From Terriglobia bacterium (GTDB lineage: Bacteria > Acidobacteriota > Terriglobia > Terriglobales > Acidobacteriaceae), in the NCBI GenBank assembly GCA_020073015.1, contig JAIQFZ010000008.1, positions 58,251 through 122,250 of the forward strand: 64,000 nt of DNA. Direction: 5' to 3'. The notes under the pieces are model-generated. The model did not search any database. It saw only the letters and a program-made list of their open reading frames with translations, and was not told the origin of the DNA. Positions 28,252-36,841 of the stretch are shown here, piece by piece. The position numbers and the translations under genes are program-made. The first letter of the stretch is position 1, and the number at the start of each line of letters is the position of its first letter.

Positions 28252-29403
28252 ATGTCTCTCCGCGCAAAAATCGAGCAGGAAATCCGCGAGCGCGGCCCCA
28301 TGCCGTTTTCGCGCTATATGGAGATCTGCCTGTACGACCCAGTCCAGGGCTACTATTCACGCAACGCCGAACAATTCGGCAAGGCCGGAGACTTCTATAC
28401 CTCGAGCGACGTGCACGCCGTTTTCGGCCGCCTGCTGGCCCGCCAGTTCGAAGAAATGTGGCGAGCACTCGACCGCCCTCCGCAACTCGAGATTCTCGAA
28501 CTCGGCCCCGGCCGCGGCCTTTTCGCCCGCGACGTCCTCGACTGGTCCAACAAGAAATTCCCGGATTTCTTCGCGGCCCTGACCTACACGTTGCAGGAAT
28601 CGTCGCCCTCACTGCGAGCCAGACTCCAAGAAACCCTGTACGAGCATCTTGATTCCGGTAGAGCAGCAGTTCCGGAGGAACGGCCCAGCTTAGCCCAGCG
28701 CTTCAGCGCTGGGAATCATGCAAAAGATGACCAAGTCTCGGAGGGACGGCCCACCGGCCCGTGCCGTACTCTCGCTCCCCGCGCTCCCCTCATCATCTTC
28801 GCCAACGAATTCCTCGACGCCCTTCCCGTCGAAATCCTCGGCGCCCAAGGCAAACTGCACCTCGCCCTCGAGAACGGTCGCCTGCACGAAATCTGGCTCC
28901 CGCCAACCGCGGAAGAACTCGAATTCCTCGACCGCTACAGCGTCCATCCCGAACTGGGCGAACGCATCGAGGTCTCGCTCCCCGCCCAACAATGGATCAC
29001 GCAAATCGCGCACACCATCCAACGCGGGTCTCTTCTGATCATCGACTACGGCTACACCCGCAACGAACAACTCGCCGGACACCACCGCGGCACGCTCATG
29101 GCCTATCGCCAGCACTCTGCCTCAGCCAATCCCTACCAGGCCCCCGGCGAGCAGGATCTGACCGCGCACGTCAACTTCACCGCCCTCACCGCCGCGGCCA
29201 CGCAAGCCGGCATGCAGGTGCAAACCCTGGTTACCCAATCCCAACTCCTGATGCGGATCGGCGAAACTAACCAGTTTGCGGATGCATTCGAAGACTGCCG
29301 GCTCCCGCAGGAGCGTGCCAAAGTCGCGCTTCAGCTTAAACACCTCGTTACTCCCGCCGGCATGGGCGAGAATTTCCAGGTACTGCTCGCCCGTCGAGAG
29401 TAA
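28252..29403 (+). CDS. MidA/NDUFAF7-like SAM-dependent methyltransferase with a repeat insertion
   Basis: A 383-residue protein of the DUF185/MidA family (class I SAM methyltransferases; the mitochondrial member methylates an Arg of complex I). Seen are MPFSRYMEICLYDPVQGYY, the GDFYTSSDVHAVFG motif, SAM-binding LEILELGPGRGLF, then FANEFLDALPVE, LLIIDYGYTR and GTLMAYRQH. Between LYEHLDS (about residue 133) and LIIFANE (about 170) lies an in-frame insertion from a dispersed palindromic repeat (28670-28765) that reads through without a stop. The fold should tolerate a loop there. Probably functional; target unknown in bacteria. Confidence 0.9.
   Translation: MSLRAKIEQEIRERGPMPFSRYMEICLYDPVQGYYSRNAEQFGKAGDFYTSSDVHAVFGRLLARQFEEMWRALDRPPQLEILELGPGRGLFARDVLDWSNKKFPDFFAALTYTLQESSPSLRARLQETLYEHLDSGRAAVPEERPSLAQRFSAGNHAKDDQVSEGRPTGPCRTLAPRAPLIIFANEFLDALPVEILGAQGKLHLALENGRLHEIWLPPTAEELEFLDRYSVHPELGERIEVSLPAQQWITQIAHTIQRGSLLIIDYGYTRNEQLAGHHRGTLMAYRQHSASANPYQAPGEQDLTAHVNFTALTAAATQAGMQVQTLVTQSQLLMRIGETNQFADAFEDCRLPQERAKVALQLKHLVTPAGMGENFQVLLARRE
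28670..28765. repeat. Repeat R2, copy 1, inside the methyltransferase gene
   Basis: Contains the palindrome CCCAGCGCTTCAGCGCTGGG, then GAATC, a variable spacer and GAGGGACGGCCCA. The same layout, with a similar GAGG-C-GAGCTTA lead-in, recurs at 38104-38172. In the methyltransferase frame it codes for RPSLAQRFSAGNH and EGRPTGP. Confidence 0.82.
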
Positions 29404-29545
29404 TGCAGACGACGAGGTTCGGCGTGGCGAAAACCCGCGAACGACCAACGACGAACGACCACCGACCTCGTTACTCTTGTGCACCCTTTCTGTTGCCATT
29501 TAACACTCCTGAAATATCTTTGCAGTAAACTGCCGATAGAAAGGT

Positions 29546-30034
29546 ATGGGCTCCGCACGCACATCTCGCTTCGCGCTGCCGCTGCAGGTGGCAGCCATCT
29601 GCTACCGGCGGCTGAATTCCCACGCGGAATTTCTGCTGGTCAACACCAACGGCGGCAGCAAGTGGACGTTCCCCAAGGGAGCCCCCGACGCGCGCCTCTC
29701 GCACAGCCAGGCTGCCGAACGCGAAGCCCGCGAAGAGGCTGGCGCCATCGGTATCGTCGAACCGCGCCACTTCCACGTCTACATTCACTCCAAGGGTGTC
29801 TTCTGGCAACCCGGAGGCGTGCAGGAATACGTGGTCAAAGCCTTCCTCATGGACGTGCACCAAACCCGCCGCCCCGAAGAACCCTTCCGCAATCCAACCT
29901 GGTTCGATGCCGAACAAGCCCGCTTAATTCTGGCCAAGGGCCGGGAAGTGAAATACGCCCAGGAATTGCAGGTCGTAATCGACCGTGCCCTCGAACACCT
30001 GGGCGAAGCCCGCCTGGCCGCCGCCGCCCGCTAA
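29546..30034 (+). CDS. Nudix hydrolase
   Basis: A 162-residue Nudix-fold protein. The substrate-binding start KWTFPKGAPD is followed by the catalytic helix AAEREAREEAGAIG, matching the REx2EExG core of the Nudix box, although the upstream Gly-x5-Glu part is degenerate (GAPDARLSHS). Such proteins hydrolyse nucleoside diphosphates linked to another group; the KWTFPKG opening is also seen in diadenosine/diphosphoinositol polyphosphate hydrolases. It is monocistronic, followed by a 427-base gap. Fold is confident, substrate is not. Confidence 0.86.
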   Translation: MGSARTSRFALPLQVAAICYRRLNSHAEFLLVNTNGGSKWTFPKGAPDARLSHSQAAEREAREEAGAIGIVEPRHFHVYIHSKGVFWQPGGVQEYVVKAFLMDVHQTRRPEEPFRNPTWFDAEQARLILAKGREVKYAQELQVVIDRALEHLGEARLAAAAR

Positions 30035-30461
30035 ACGAATCACGTAGCGACAGCGGCCCTCGGCTGTTCCCCAGGGGAATTCGATAGGCGACGAAGTTTC
30101 AATGACTTGGAAATATGTATTACTTAAAGAGATAAACAATCGGGACCAAGTGGAACGGCTACACCCAAACATCGGTTCCGTCCGTCGTCTAGAATGCCCC
30201 GTACACATGGCTAGGAAGCCCGTGGATCGACGAGTGGACCTCGGGGTGGCTCCAAAGGTCATGCGGAGGGGAAGGATCGCCAGGATCGCGTCTAATTGGA
30301 TTGCCATAACCTTCAGCTATTGACTGAACTGTACGGACACCCCCACCGCGCGGTCGTCTCCCGCTAAGAACCTGCTCAATCCTGCGGGAACCTTTCCGAT
30401 GCCAACACGCGGACAGGAGTGTCCGCGCCACACGATCTCATGAGACGATAAAAGCGCACCT
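30035..30461. other. Intergenic region with one palindrome
   Basis: About 427 bases without a convincing gene; open frames here lack family features or a ribosome site. It includes palindrome R3 copy 2 near its right end and presumably the promoter of the ABC-F gene. Confidence 0.45.
30409..30428. repeat. Palindrome R3, copy 2
   Basis: GCGGACAGGAGTGTCCGCGC, pairing GCGGACA with TGTCCGC; flanked by ACAC on both sides, as in copies at 27224 and 54203. Confidence 0.72.
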
Positions 30462-32432
30462 ATGATCCAGTTCTCCGCCGCCGGCAAGCGCTACGGCCAC
30501 AAACTCCTGTTCGAAGACGCCGACTGGCTGATCACGCCCGAATCCCGCATTGGCCTGGTCGGGGCGAACGGCAGCGGCAAATCCACGGTCATGAAGATTT
30601 TCGCCGGCAGCGAGACGCTCGATTATGGCTCAATCTCGCGCGCCAAAGGCATTTCCGCCGGATACCTGCCCCAGGACGGCCTCTCGCTCGCCGGACGCTC
30701 CATCTTCGCCGAGTGCATGTCGGTGTTCGACGATGTCCATGCCATGGAAAAGGAGATGGAGGCGCTGACCCGCAAAATGTCGGAAGTCGACCACGCCGGC
30801 ACCGAGTATGCCGATGTGGCCGACCGTTATCAGAAGCTGGAGCACGAATTCCGCGCGCGCGACGGCTACACGCTCGAGTCCGAGGTGGGCAAGGTGCTCA
30901 CTGGGCTCGGTTTTCATCGCGACGACTGGACGCGCCAGACCGAAGAGTTCTCCGGCGGATGGCAGATGCGCATCGCGCTCGCCAAACTCCTGCTCCAGAA
31001 ACCGAACCTGCTGCTGCTCGACGAACCCACCAACCATCTCGATCTCGAAGCGCGCAACTGGCTGGAAGAGTATTTGGGAAGTTATCCGTACGCGTTTGTC
31101 CTCATCTCCCACGACCGTTACTTTCTCGACGTCACCGTCAACCGCATCGTCGAAATCTGGAACAAACACCTGCATTTCTACTCCGGCAACTACGACCAAT
31201 ACCTCGCCGCCAAGGCCGCGCGCAAAGAGCAGCTCGAATCCGCCTACAAAACCCAGCGCGAGCGCATCGAGCAACTGGAAGTCTTCATCAACCGCTTCCG
31301 GTACACGGCGACGAAGGCCAAGCAAGTCCAGAGCCGCATTAAGGAACTCGAAAAGATCGAGCGCATCGAGATTCCCGAAGAAGAGAAGACGGTCCACTTC
31401 TCCTTTCCGCAGCCCAAACCGAGCGGGCGCATCGTCGCGGAATTTTCAAACGTCGCCAAGAGCTACGGCGACCACCAGGTCTTCGCCCACGTCACCTTCA
31501 TGATTGAGCGCGGAGAGCGTGTGGCTCTGGTCGGCGTCAACGGGGCAGGGAAGTCCACCCTGATCAAGCTGCTCGCTGGCCAGGAGCCGCTCACCGCCGG
31601 CGAATACAAACTCGGCCACAACGTCGAGGCTGATTACTTTGCGCAGGACCAGTATAAAGAACTCGACCCCGAGGCCCGCATCCTCGACGATCTAGGCGAA
31701 CTGTCGCCCTCGTCGACGCAGACGCAGCTGCGCAGCTTGCTCGGCTGTTTTCTGTTTTCCGGCGACGACGTCTTCAAGCGCATCGGCGTACTTTCCGGCG
31801 GCGAGCGCAACCGCTACGCGTTGCTGAAGATGCTGCTCTACCCCGCCAACTTCCTGTTGCTCGACGAACCCACCAACCACCTCGACCTGCGCGCTAAAGA
31901 TGTCCTGCTCGAAGCGCTCATGAAATACACGGGAACGGTCGTCTTCGTGTCGCACGATCGCTACTTCATCGACAACCTGGCCACGCGCGTTTTCGAGATC
32001 GGCGACGGCAAAGTAGAGATCTATCCGGGGAACTACGAAGACTACCTCTGGCGCAAGCAGGGCGGGGCCGAGAAGCAAAGCGCGGCGATTCAGAGAGATC
32101 TGACGCCAGAACGGCCTGCGGATCGAGCAGAGACCAAGACCGCCGCCAATCCGACGAACGGCAACGCTACGTCGGCAGATGCTGCTGATTCCAAAGGCAA
32201 GCGACTGAACCCCATCAAGCGCAAGCAGATGCAGGATCGCCTGCGGGAAGTCGAAGAAGAAATCACCAAAACCGAAGCTGCCATTGCATTAAACGAAACC
32301 CAACTCCAGAGTTTCGTGAGCGCCGAAGAGACCCAGCGTCAAACGCAAGCACTCGCCGACCACAAGAGCGACCTGCAGAGCCTGATGCATGAGTGGGAAG
32401 AACTGTCGGGGGCGCTCGACACTGCGGGCTAG
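30462..32432 (+). CDS. ABC-F family ATP-binding protein (Uup/EttA-like)
   Basis: A 656-residue protein with two ABC ATPase domains and no membrane segments, so a soluble ABC-F translation factor rather than a transporter. Domain 1 has Walker A GANGSGKST, signature EFSGGWQMR and Walker B LLLLDEPTNHLD; domain 2 has GVNGAGKST, LSGGERNR and LLLDEPTNHLD. The charged interdomain linker (YTATKAKQVQSRIKELEKIE) that reaches the ribosomal P-site region lies near residues 285-305. A C-terminal coiled coil (about 590-650), as in Uup, ends the protein. It likely helps ribosomes at difficult steps. Monocistronic. Confidence 0.93.
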   Translation: MIQFSAAGKRYGHKLLFEDADWLITPESRIGLVGANGSGKSTVMKIFAGSETLDYGSISRAKGISAGYLPQDGLSLAGRSIFAECMSVFDDVHAMEKEMEALTRKMSEVDHAGTEYADVADRYQKLEHEFRARDGYTLESEVGKVLTGLGFHRDDWTRQTEEFSGGWQMRIALAKLLLQKPNLLLLDEPTNHLDLEARNWLEEYLGSYPYAFVLISHDRYFLDVTVNRIVEIWNKHLHFYSGNYDQYLAAKAARKEQLESAYKTQRERIEQLEVFINRFRYTATKAKQVQSRIKELEKIERIEIPEEEKTVHFSFPQPKPSGRIVAEFSNVAKSYGDHQVFAHVTFMIERGERVALVGVNGAGKSTLIKLLAGQEPLTAGEYKLGHNVEADYFAQDQYKELDPEARILDDLGELSPSSTQTQLRSLLGCFLFSGDDVFKRIGVLSGGERNRYALLKMLLYPANFLLLDEPTNHLDLRAKDVLLEALMKYTGTVVFVSHDRYFIDNLATRVFEIGDGKVEIYPGNYEDYLWRKQGGAEKQSAAIQRDLTPERPADRAETKTAANPTNGNATSADAADSKGKRLNPIKRKQMQDRLREVEEEITKTEAAIALNETQLQSFVSAEETQRQTQALADHKSDLQSLMHEWEELSGALDTAG

Positions 32433-32467
32433 CGGCATTGGCGATCGGCTAACGTCCTGTCATCACC

Positions 32468-32827
32468 CTATGGCAAACACCCCATCGCCAACTCCACTTT
32501 CCTCGCCAATTCACAAACCTGGCTCGAACTCAGCATTCGTAACCTTTCCCTTGCCGGGTCCAGATAGCTCTTGCGGATCGCAGAAACGTCCTCCGCTTTC
32601 GCCACCGACCGCTCGCGCAAGCCGGTCTGCCCCGACTCCAGCAACACGTGAGTGGGGACCTCGCTCTTGTAAACCGACGTGCTTAGCGGCACCACCAGCA
32701 CGGTATCAGCGCGAGGATGATTGTTTCGTGCGTTGACTGAGACGATCACGACCGGGCGCTTTCCTTTTTCCGGAGGGTCGGTCGGCAGTTTCGTGTACCA
32801 TATCTCCCCGCGCTGTGGGCTGGTCAT
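32468..32827 (-). CDS. MazF/PemK-type toxin (endoribonuclease)
   Basis: A protein of about 119 residues, taken from the ATG giving MTSPQRGEIWYTKLP; an ATG 12 bases earlier is also possible. Family marks are QRGEIWYTKLPTDPPEKGKRPVVIVS at the N-terminus, then TVLVVPLSTSVYKSEVPTHV and LRERSVAKAEDVSAIRKS. MazF toxins cleave mRNA at short sequences and are held in check by the upstream antitoxin. The antitoxin frame overlaps this gene by about 120 bases, which is unusually long. An autoregulatory palindrome lies before the antitoxin gene. Confidence 0.87.
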   Translation of the reverse strand: MTSPQRGEIWYTKLPTDPPEKGKRPVVIVSVNARNNHPRADTVLVVPLSTSVYKSEVPTHVLLESGQTGLRERSVAKAEDVSAIRKSYLDPARERLRMLSSSQVCELARKVELAMGCLP

Positions 32828-33125
32828 AGAAGGCTTCATTCTCCTTGAGAGCGAGATGGGTTCCGGCAAACTCGCCCCAGATTCTGTTTTCCCCGGCTTC
32901 AGCATCGCTCAGACCGTCGTAGTAGTCGCCGACCGCAGCTTCCAGGGCAGCCCTCTCCCGCTCGCGCTTTTTCTCCTGGAGAAGTTCGTCCAAAACCGCC
33001 GACTGGGAACCGGCGCGCCGCTGGTGCGTTTCCTGTTCCAGATACGCGAGACTCGCAGGGGAAAGCGTAAACGTGCGCCGTTGCTTGATGCCGGAGTTTA
33101 CTTTGGCCATAATACTATCGATCAT
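32706..33125 (-). CDS. MazE-like antitoxin
   Basis: Up to 139 residues (134 if it starts at MAKVNSGIKQ, 33110). The N-terminal part, GIKQRRTFTLSPASLAYLEQE, followed by AVLDELLQEKKRERER, resembles a ribbon-helix-helix or MazE-like DNA-binding antitoxin that neutralises MazF through its C-terminal tail (DYYDGLSDAEAGENRIWGEFA). The last 40 residues are encoded over the start of mazF in another frame and look low-complexity, so the ancestral stop may have been lost. A 15-bp inverted repeat covers the start region, as expected for an autoregulated toxin-antitoxin operon. Confidence 0.78.
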   Translation of the reverse strand: MIDSIMAKVNSGIKQRRTFTLSPASLAYLEQETHQRRAGSQSAVLDELLQEKKRERERAALEAAVGDYYDGLSDAEAGENRIWGEFAGTHLALKENEAFYDQPTARGDMVHETADRPSGKRKAPGRDRLSQRTKQSSSR

Positions 33126-33147
33126 ATCATAAATATGATCGATAGTA
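33113..33147. promoter_or_regulatory. Operator palindrome of the toxin-antitoxin operon
   Basis: Perfect 15-bp arms TACTATCGATCATAT and ATATGATCGATAGTA around a 5-nt centre (CATAA). It overlaps the first antitoxin codons and includes TATGAT, a possible -10 box on the minus strand. Its position fits a binding site for the antitoxin or toxin-antitoxin complex. Confidence 0.85.
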
Positions 33148-33173
33148 CTCAGCGGTTGGTACGGTCGCAGCGT

Positions 33174-33245
33174 CGAGGGCGAGGCGCCCTCGGGACAGCC
33201 GGCAAGTTGCCGGCGCTACTCAGACGCGGCAAGCCGCGTCTCTAC
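33174..33245. repeat. Cluster of three palindromes upstream of the toxin-antitoxin operon
   Basis: In a row: CGAGGGCG/CGCCCTCG (33174-33192), GCCGGCAAGTTGCCGGC (33198-33214) followed by GCTAC, and GACGCGGCAAGCCGCGTC (33223-33240) followed by TCTAC. They lie between the mglA stop and the antitoxin promoter. Confidence 0.75.
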
Positions 33246-33289
33246 AGGCCGATTGTGCTGGGGTGTGCAACTGAGAACTGGGTACTGCT

Positions 33290-33877
33290 TTACCCGCCCT
33301 GCTTCAACTCGGTGAGCACCTGGCGGGCGATTTCTTTCAGCGTCTCGAATACGCCCACGCCTTGGAACGCCACCGCCTCGACCACGGGCTCGCTCTTCTT
33401 GCGCAGTTCATTCGACAGCGCGTCCACCGGCAGGATATTTGGCAGATCGCGCTTGTTCAGCTGCAGGACGTAGGGAATCTTGTGGAAGTCGTAGCCGTGT
33501 TCTTTGAGGTTGGCCATCAGGTTGTCGAGGGCCTCGACGTTGGCGTCCATGCGCTCCTGCTGCGAATCGGCGACGAACACGATGCCGTCCACCCCGCGCA
33601 GGATCAGCTTGCGGCTGGCGTCGTAAAACACCTGGCCGGGAACCGTATAGAGGTGAATGCGAGTCTTGAAACCGCGCACCGAGCCGAGATCCAGGGGCAG
33701 GAAGTCGAAGAACAGGGTTCGATCGGTCTCGGTGGCGAGCGAGATCATCTTGCCCTTCTGCTGTTCCGCTGTTTTCTGGAAAATGAACTGCAAATTCGTC
33801 GTCTTGCCGCCCAATCCGGCGCCGTAGTAGACGATCTTGCAGTTAATCTCGCGTGCTGCGAAGTTGATGAAACTCAA
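33290..33877 (-). CDS. mglA: MglA-like small Ras-type GTPase
   Basis: A 195-residue GTPase. P-loop [13 protein letters not shown] near residue 17, [19 protein letters not shown] around the switch region (the usual DxxG is replaced by TVPGQ, as in MglA), and the guanine-specific NKRD near residue 145. MglA controls cell polarity and motility in myxobacteria and occurs widely in Acidobacteria, normally with the Roadblock protein MglB, which is absent here. The start follows [19 protein letters not shown], typical of the family. Monocistronic; the stop is flanked by a word repeat (AACTGAGAACTGGGTACTG). Confidence 0.92.
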   Translation of the reverse strand: MSFINFAAREINCKIVYYGAGLGGKTTNLQFIFQKTAEQQKGKMISLATETDRTLFFDFLPLDLGSVRGFKTRIHLYTVPGQVFYDASRKLILRGVDGIVFVADSQQERMDANVEALDNLMANLKEHGYDFHKIPYVLQLNKRDLPNILPVDALSNELRKKSEPVVEAVAFQGVGVFETLKEIARQVLTELKQGG

Positions 33878-34111
33878 AAGGCTTCCTCAAGAAATCAGGC
33901 AAACCGCTCCCTCTACGCGGGAGCAATCTCGCCATACGTGCACCAATCTGCACTTCCGGATCCTGCCAGTTTTTATACCACAATGGGGGTACCGGGCGCA
34001 GGTTACCCACGTTACTAAAGGGCCACGGGCTCAGAAGGTTAGCTGCGGTAGCCAGTAGGCAAGGGCTCGCGGGGCCGAAACAATCCTCATTTTGCCGAGT
34101 TTTGAAATTGG

Positions 34112-34161
34112 AGAGAGGGGCTGAGGGAGCTGGCTACTGGCTACCGACTACTGGCTACTGC
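34112..34161. repeat. Degenerate tandem word repeat at a gene end
   Basis: CTGGCTACTGGCTACCGACT followed by ACTGGCTACTG: imperfect repeats of a 7-base word, ending right at the stop codon of the VWFA gene. Related word repeats lie beside many other genes in the window. Confidence 0.65.
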
Positions 34162-35493
34162 TCATTTCGCCATCGGCAGCGGGTAGTACCCACGCTTGGC
34201 ATAGACCTTCACATCCGGACGCCGGACTACCACCTCAATCTCGCGATAGCCTCCGACGCCCGACTTGGGCGTGTATCCGAGGGTGTACTGATTGCGAGCG
34301 TCGCCCATGGCCCGGCTGTAGGCTTGCTCAATTCCGGCCCGGGCGGATTTTTCATAGACCGTCCCGCCCCCGGTGGCGTTCACGTACTTCGAGAGGATGT
34401 TGCCATAACCGAGAGGCTCGAACCCTAGCTTGTCGATTCCCAGGCTGGGCAGGTGGATCTTCTGCAGTTTCCCGTAGCCTGGAAGTGCCGCGCCGTCCAC
34501 GCCCACGGCGTAGACGATGATGTTCTGGGTGAGAAGAACCTTGAGCGTATCGGCGTAGCTGGCGATGCTGCCGCGCTCCCGCCCGTCGCTGATCACGAAG
34601 ATGATTTTCCGCCGAGTGCGGTCGCGCTTGGAAAGATCGCGCGCTGCCTGCAGGATGGCGTCGTTGATCACGCGTGACTGCTTGGGCGGGGTACTCACTG
34701 GGGTCACGGGAGAGTCGATCGGACGGCCGTTGATGATCGGTCCTTGCGGACCGAGCGGCCCGCTGGTAACTGGCGGACCGTTGTTGGCGCCGTTGTAGGT
34801 CTTGATCTGATTCAGGACGGCTGTGAGTCTTTGCCCAACCGTGCCGAAATCCGCGACCTGGCTCACCGTGCTGCTGTAGGTGTAAAACGAGACTTCATCG
34901 TACTGGCTGAACGCCCCCTGCAAAGCGGGCAAGGTTTCCTGGACGCGCTTCACGCCAATATCGGGCATCCCCAGGTCAAAGATCACGGCCGCCGAAAGCG
35001 AGAAGGGATCAACGGTAAAGAATTTCAGCTGCTGCCTTTGCCCATTTTCCAGCACCGAGAAATCCTTGGGCAGCAATCCATTGATGGGGCGGCCATTGCT
35101 GTCTTTCACGCTCACCGGCAGCAGTACCAGGTTGACGCTGGTGGAGATCTTGTAGAGATCCTCGCGGGTCTCCAGATCCCGCGGCACGCTGCCCTCGGGC
35201 ACGGTCACGACCGGCGGCATCTTCGGAGGTGTGGTCGGCTGGTCGGCTGCGGCGTGTGGAGGTTCACTGGAGGTGGGCACGGGCTGGGAAGCGGGAACCG
35301 AACTCGACTCATCCGCCGTGTCGGGGGACGTGTCTTGAGCCCCAGGCCGCGGACTGGGCGGCGCGGGTGGTGGCACGGGCCGCGTGGCCGAGGGTGCGTC
35401 CGGCATCTCCTCCGGCTTTTGCTGCGCCCAACCCACTGACGCCAGCAGGAACATCAACGCCAGAGCCATTATCCCGCTGGTTGTGTTGGCCAT
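34162..35493 (-). CDS. VWFA-related acidobacterial domain protein (degenerate MIDAS)
   Basis: A 443-residue exported protein, start taken at MANTTSGIMALALMFLL with AGGA upstream. A Pro-rich stretch (about residues 20-95) precedes the conserved entry STSVNLVLLPVSVKDSNGRPINGLLPKDFSVLENGQ. The MIDAS loop reads FDLGMPD instead of DxSxS, so metal binding is doubtful. Later, SDGRERGS and the closing YTLGYTPKSGVGGYREIEV match the paralogues at 35640 and 36842. The C-terminal KVYAKRGYYPL ends as usual for this group. Function unknown; probably periplasmic. Confidence 0.85.
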   Translation of the reverse strand: MANTTSGIMALALMFLLASVGWAQQKPEEMPDAPSATRPVPPPAPPSPRPGAQDTSPDTADESSSVPASQPVPTSSEPPHAAADQPTTPPKMPPVVTVPEGSVPRDLETREDLYKISTSVNLVLLPVSVKDSNGRPINGLLPKDFSVLENGQRQQLKFFTVDPFSLSAAVIFDLGMPDIGVKRVQETLPALQGAFSQYDEVSFYTYSSTVSQVADFGTVGQRLTAVLNQIKTYNGANNGPPVTSGPLGPQGPIINGRPIDSPVTPVSTPPKQSRVINDAILQAARDLSKRDRTRRKIIFVISDGRERGSIASYADTLKVLLTQNIIVYAVGVDGAALPGYGKLQKIHLPSLGIDKLGFEPLGYGNILSKYVNATGGGTVYEKSARAGIEQAYSRAMGDARNQYTLGYTPKSGVGGYREIEVVVRRPDVKVYAKRGYYPLPMAK

Positions 35494-35639
35494 TCCGGAA
35501 TTCCTAGCCTTTCTTGTCCGAAGTCGGCCCGGCAAGCCGCGAAACTATGTCCCGCTACCAATTGAGATGCCTGCTCGGCCACCTTTGGTGCATCTAACCC
35601 CTACAGGATAGACTAGCAAAGTTCCGGATAAAAACCCTC

Positions 35640-36698
35640 ATGCCCAAACTACAGCTAACGCCGCGCCTGGCCGCCCGTTTCTTCGCCGTGACCCTCGGTC
35701 TGACACTTTTCGCCGCCGCCCAGAATCCGCCCAGCCCGCCGCCCGCTTCAGGAGACCAGACTCAGGGCCAGGAGCAGCCCCTGGAGACGCTCAAGGTCAA
35801 CGTGGACGTGGTGCAGTTGTTCTTCAACGTCAAAGACAAGCACGGTGCGCTGATCCCGAGCCTGACCAAGAGCGACTTCGACGTGTTTGAAGACAGTAAG
35901 ACCCAGACCATCAAGTATTTCAAGGCGGAATCCGACCTTCCGCTGACGCTCGGCATTTTGATCGATTCGAGCGGCAGCCAGCAGCGCGTCCTGGCGATGG
36001 AAAAGGAGGTCGGCGCCTCGTTCCTGGAAAACATCCTGCGGCCCAAAGACGAGGCCTTCGTCATCAGCTTCGATGTCGACATCAATCTTCTGCAGGATTT
36101 CACCAACTCCGTCAGCCGTCTGCGCAAAGCGCTCAATTCCGCCACAATTAATGCGGGCGGCGGCGTCGGCTGTGCCCAGGGTCCAATTGGCCCGCAAGGA
36201 CCGATTCCGTGTTCTTCGACCGGCCCTCGCGGCACGGCGCTCTATGACGCCGTTTACCTGGCCTCGCACGATGAACTCGGCCACGAAGTCGGGCGCAAGG
36301 CGATGATCCTGCTGACCGACGGCGAAGACCAGGGCAGCCGTCTCAAGATTAAAGACGCGATTGAGGCCGCCCAGAAAGCCGATGCCATCTGCTACGTGCT
36401 GCTGATCGCCGATCGCGGCTTCTATGGCTTTGGCGGTTACAGCGGAGATGCGGAGATGAAAAAGCTCAGCCATGAAACGGGCGGCCGCGTCATCGAAGTC
36501 GGCAACAAGATCGACAAACTGCGGCAGGCCTTCGAGCAGATCTCCCAGGAACTCCGCAGCCAGTACAACATCGGCTACACGCCCACCAACGCGACGCGCG
36601 ACGGCTCCTTCCGCAAGGTAGAGATCAAGCCGAAGCAGACCGAATACAAGATCCAGGCGCGCAGCGGCTACTATGCCATGCCGAGGAGAGAAGACTAG
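35640..36698 (+). CDS. VWFA-related acidobacterial domain protein (intact MIDAS)
   Basis: A 352-residue exported protein with a signal peptide (cut near FAAAQNP). Entry strand LKVNVDVVQLFFNVKDKHGALIPSLTKSDFDVFED, then the complete metal motif in GILIDSSGSQQ, GTALYDAVYLA and LLTDGEDQGS, as in functional von Willebrand A folds. The end reads YNIGYTPTNATRDGSFRKVEIK and QARSGYYAM. It is divergent from the gene at 34162 and convergent with the one at 36842. A palindrome (36708-36729) follows it. Confidence 0.87.
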   Translation: MPKLQLTPRLAARFFAVTLGLTLFAAAQNPPSPPPASGDQTQGQEQPLETLKVNVDVVQLFFNVKDKHGALIPSLTKSDFDVFEDSKTQTIKYFKAESDLPLTLGILIDSSGSQQRVLAMEKEVGASFLENILRPKDEAFVISFDVDINLLQDFTNSVSRLRKALNSATINAGGGVGCAQGPIGPQGPIPCSSTGPRGTALYDAVYLASHDELGHEVGRKAMILLTDGEDQGSRLKIKDAIEAAQKADAICYVLLIADRGFYGFGGYSGDAEMKKLSHETGGRVIEVGNKIDKLRQAFEQISQELRSQYNIGYTPTNATRDGSFRKVEIKPKQTEYKIQARSGYYAMPRRED

Positions 36699-36707
36699 CT
36701 TGCAGAG

Positions 36708-36729
36708 GGACGGGCGCCCTCGCCCGTCC
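36708..36729. repeat. GGGCG/CGCCC palindrome, copy 3
   Basis: Perfect 9-bp stem GGACGGGCG / CGCCCGTCC with a 4-nt loop, 10 bases after the VWFA stop. Same type as 13067-13087. Confidence 0.7.
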
Positions 36730-36841
36730 GAGCCTGAGAGAAGCCTAAGGGTGGCGTTCGGGCTGTATTTTCAGCCAGCCCGAAGATCCCGCCATAGACT
36801 CTGCCGTTGGAGCAGGACAAAAACCCAGAGCTGACAACTGA

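Noticed and set aside
30102..30323. A possible 73-residue gene in the 30 kb gap
   Set aside because: No ribosome site, no recognisable pattern, and overlaps equally long frames on the other strand.
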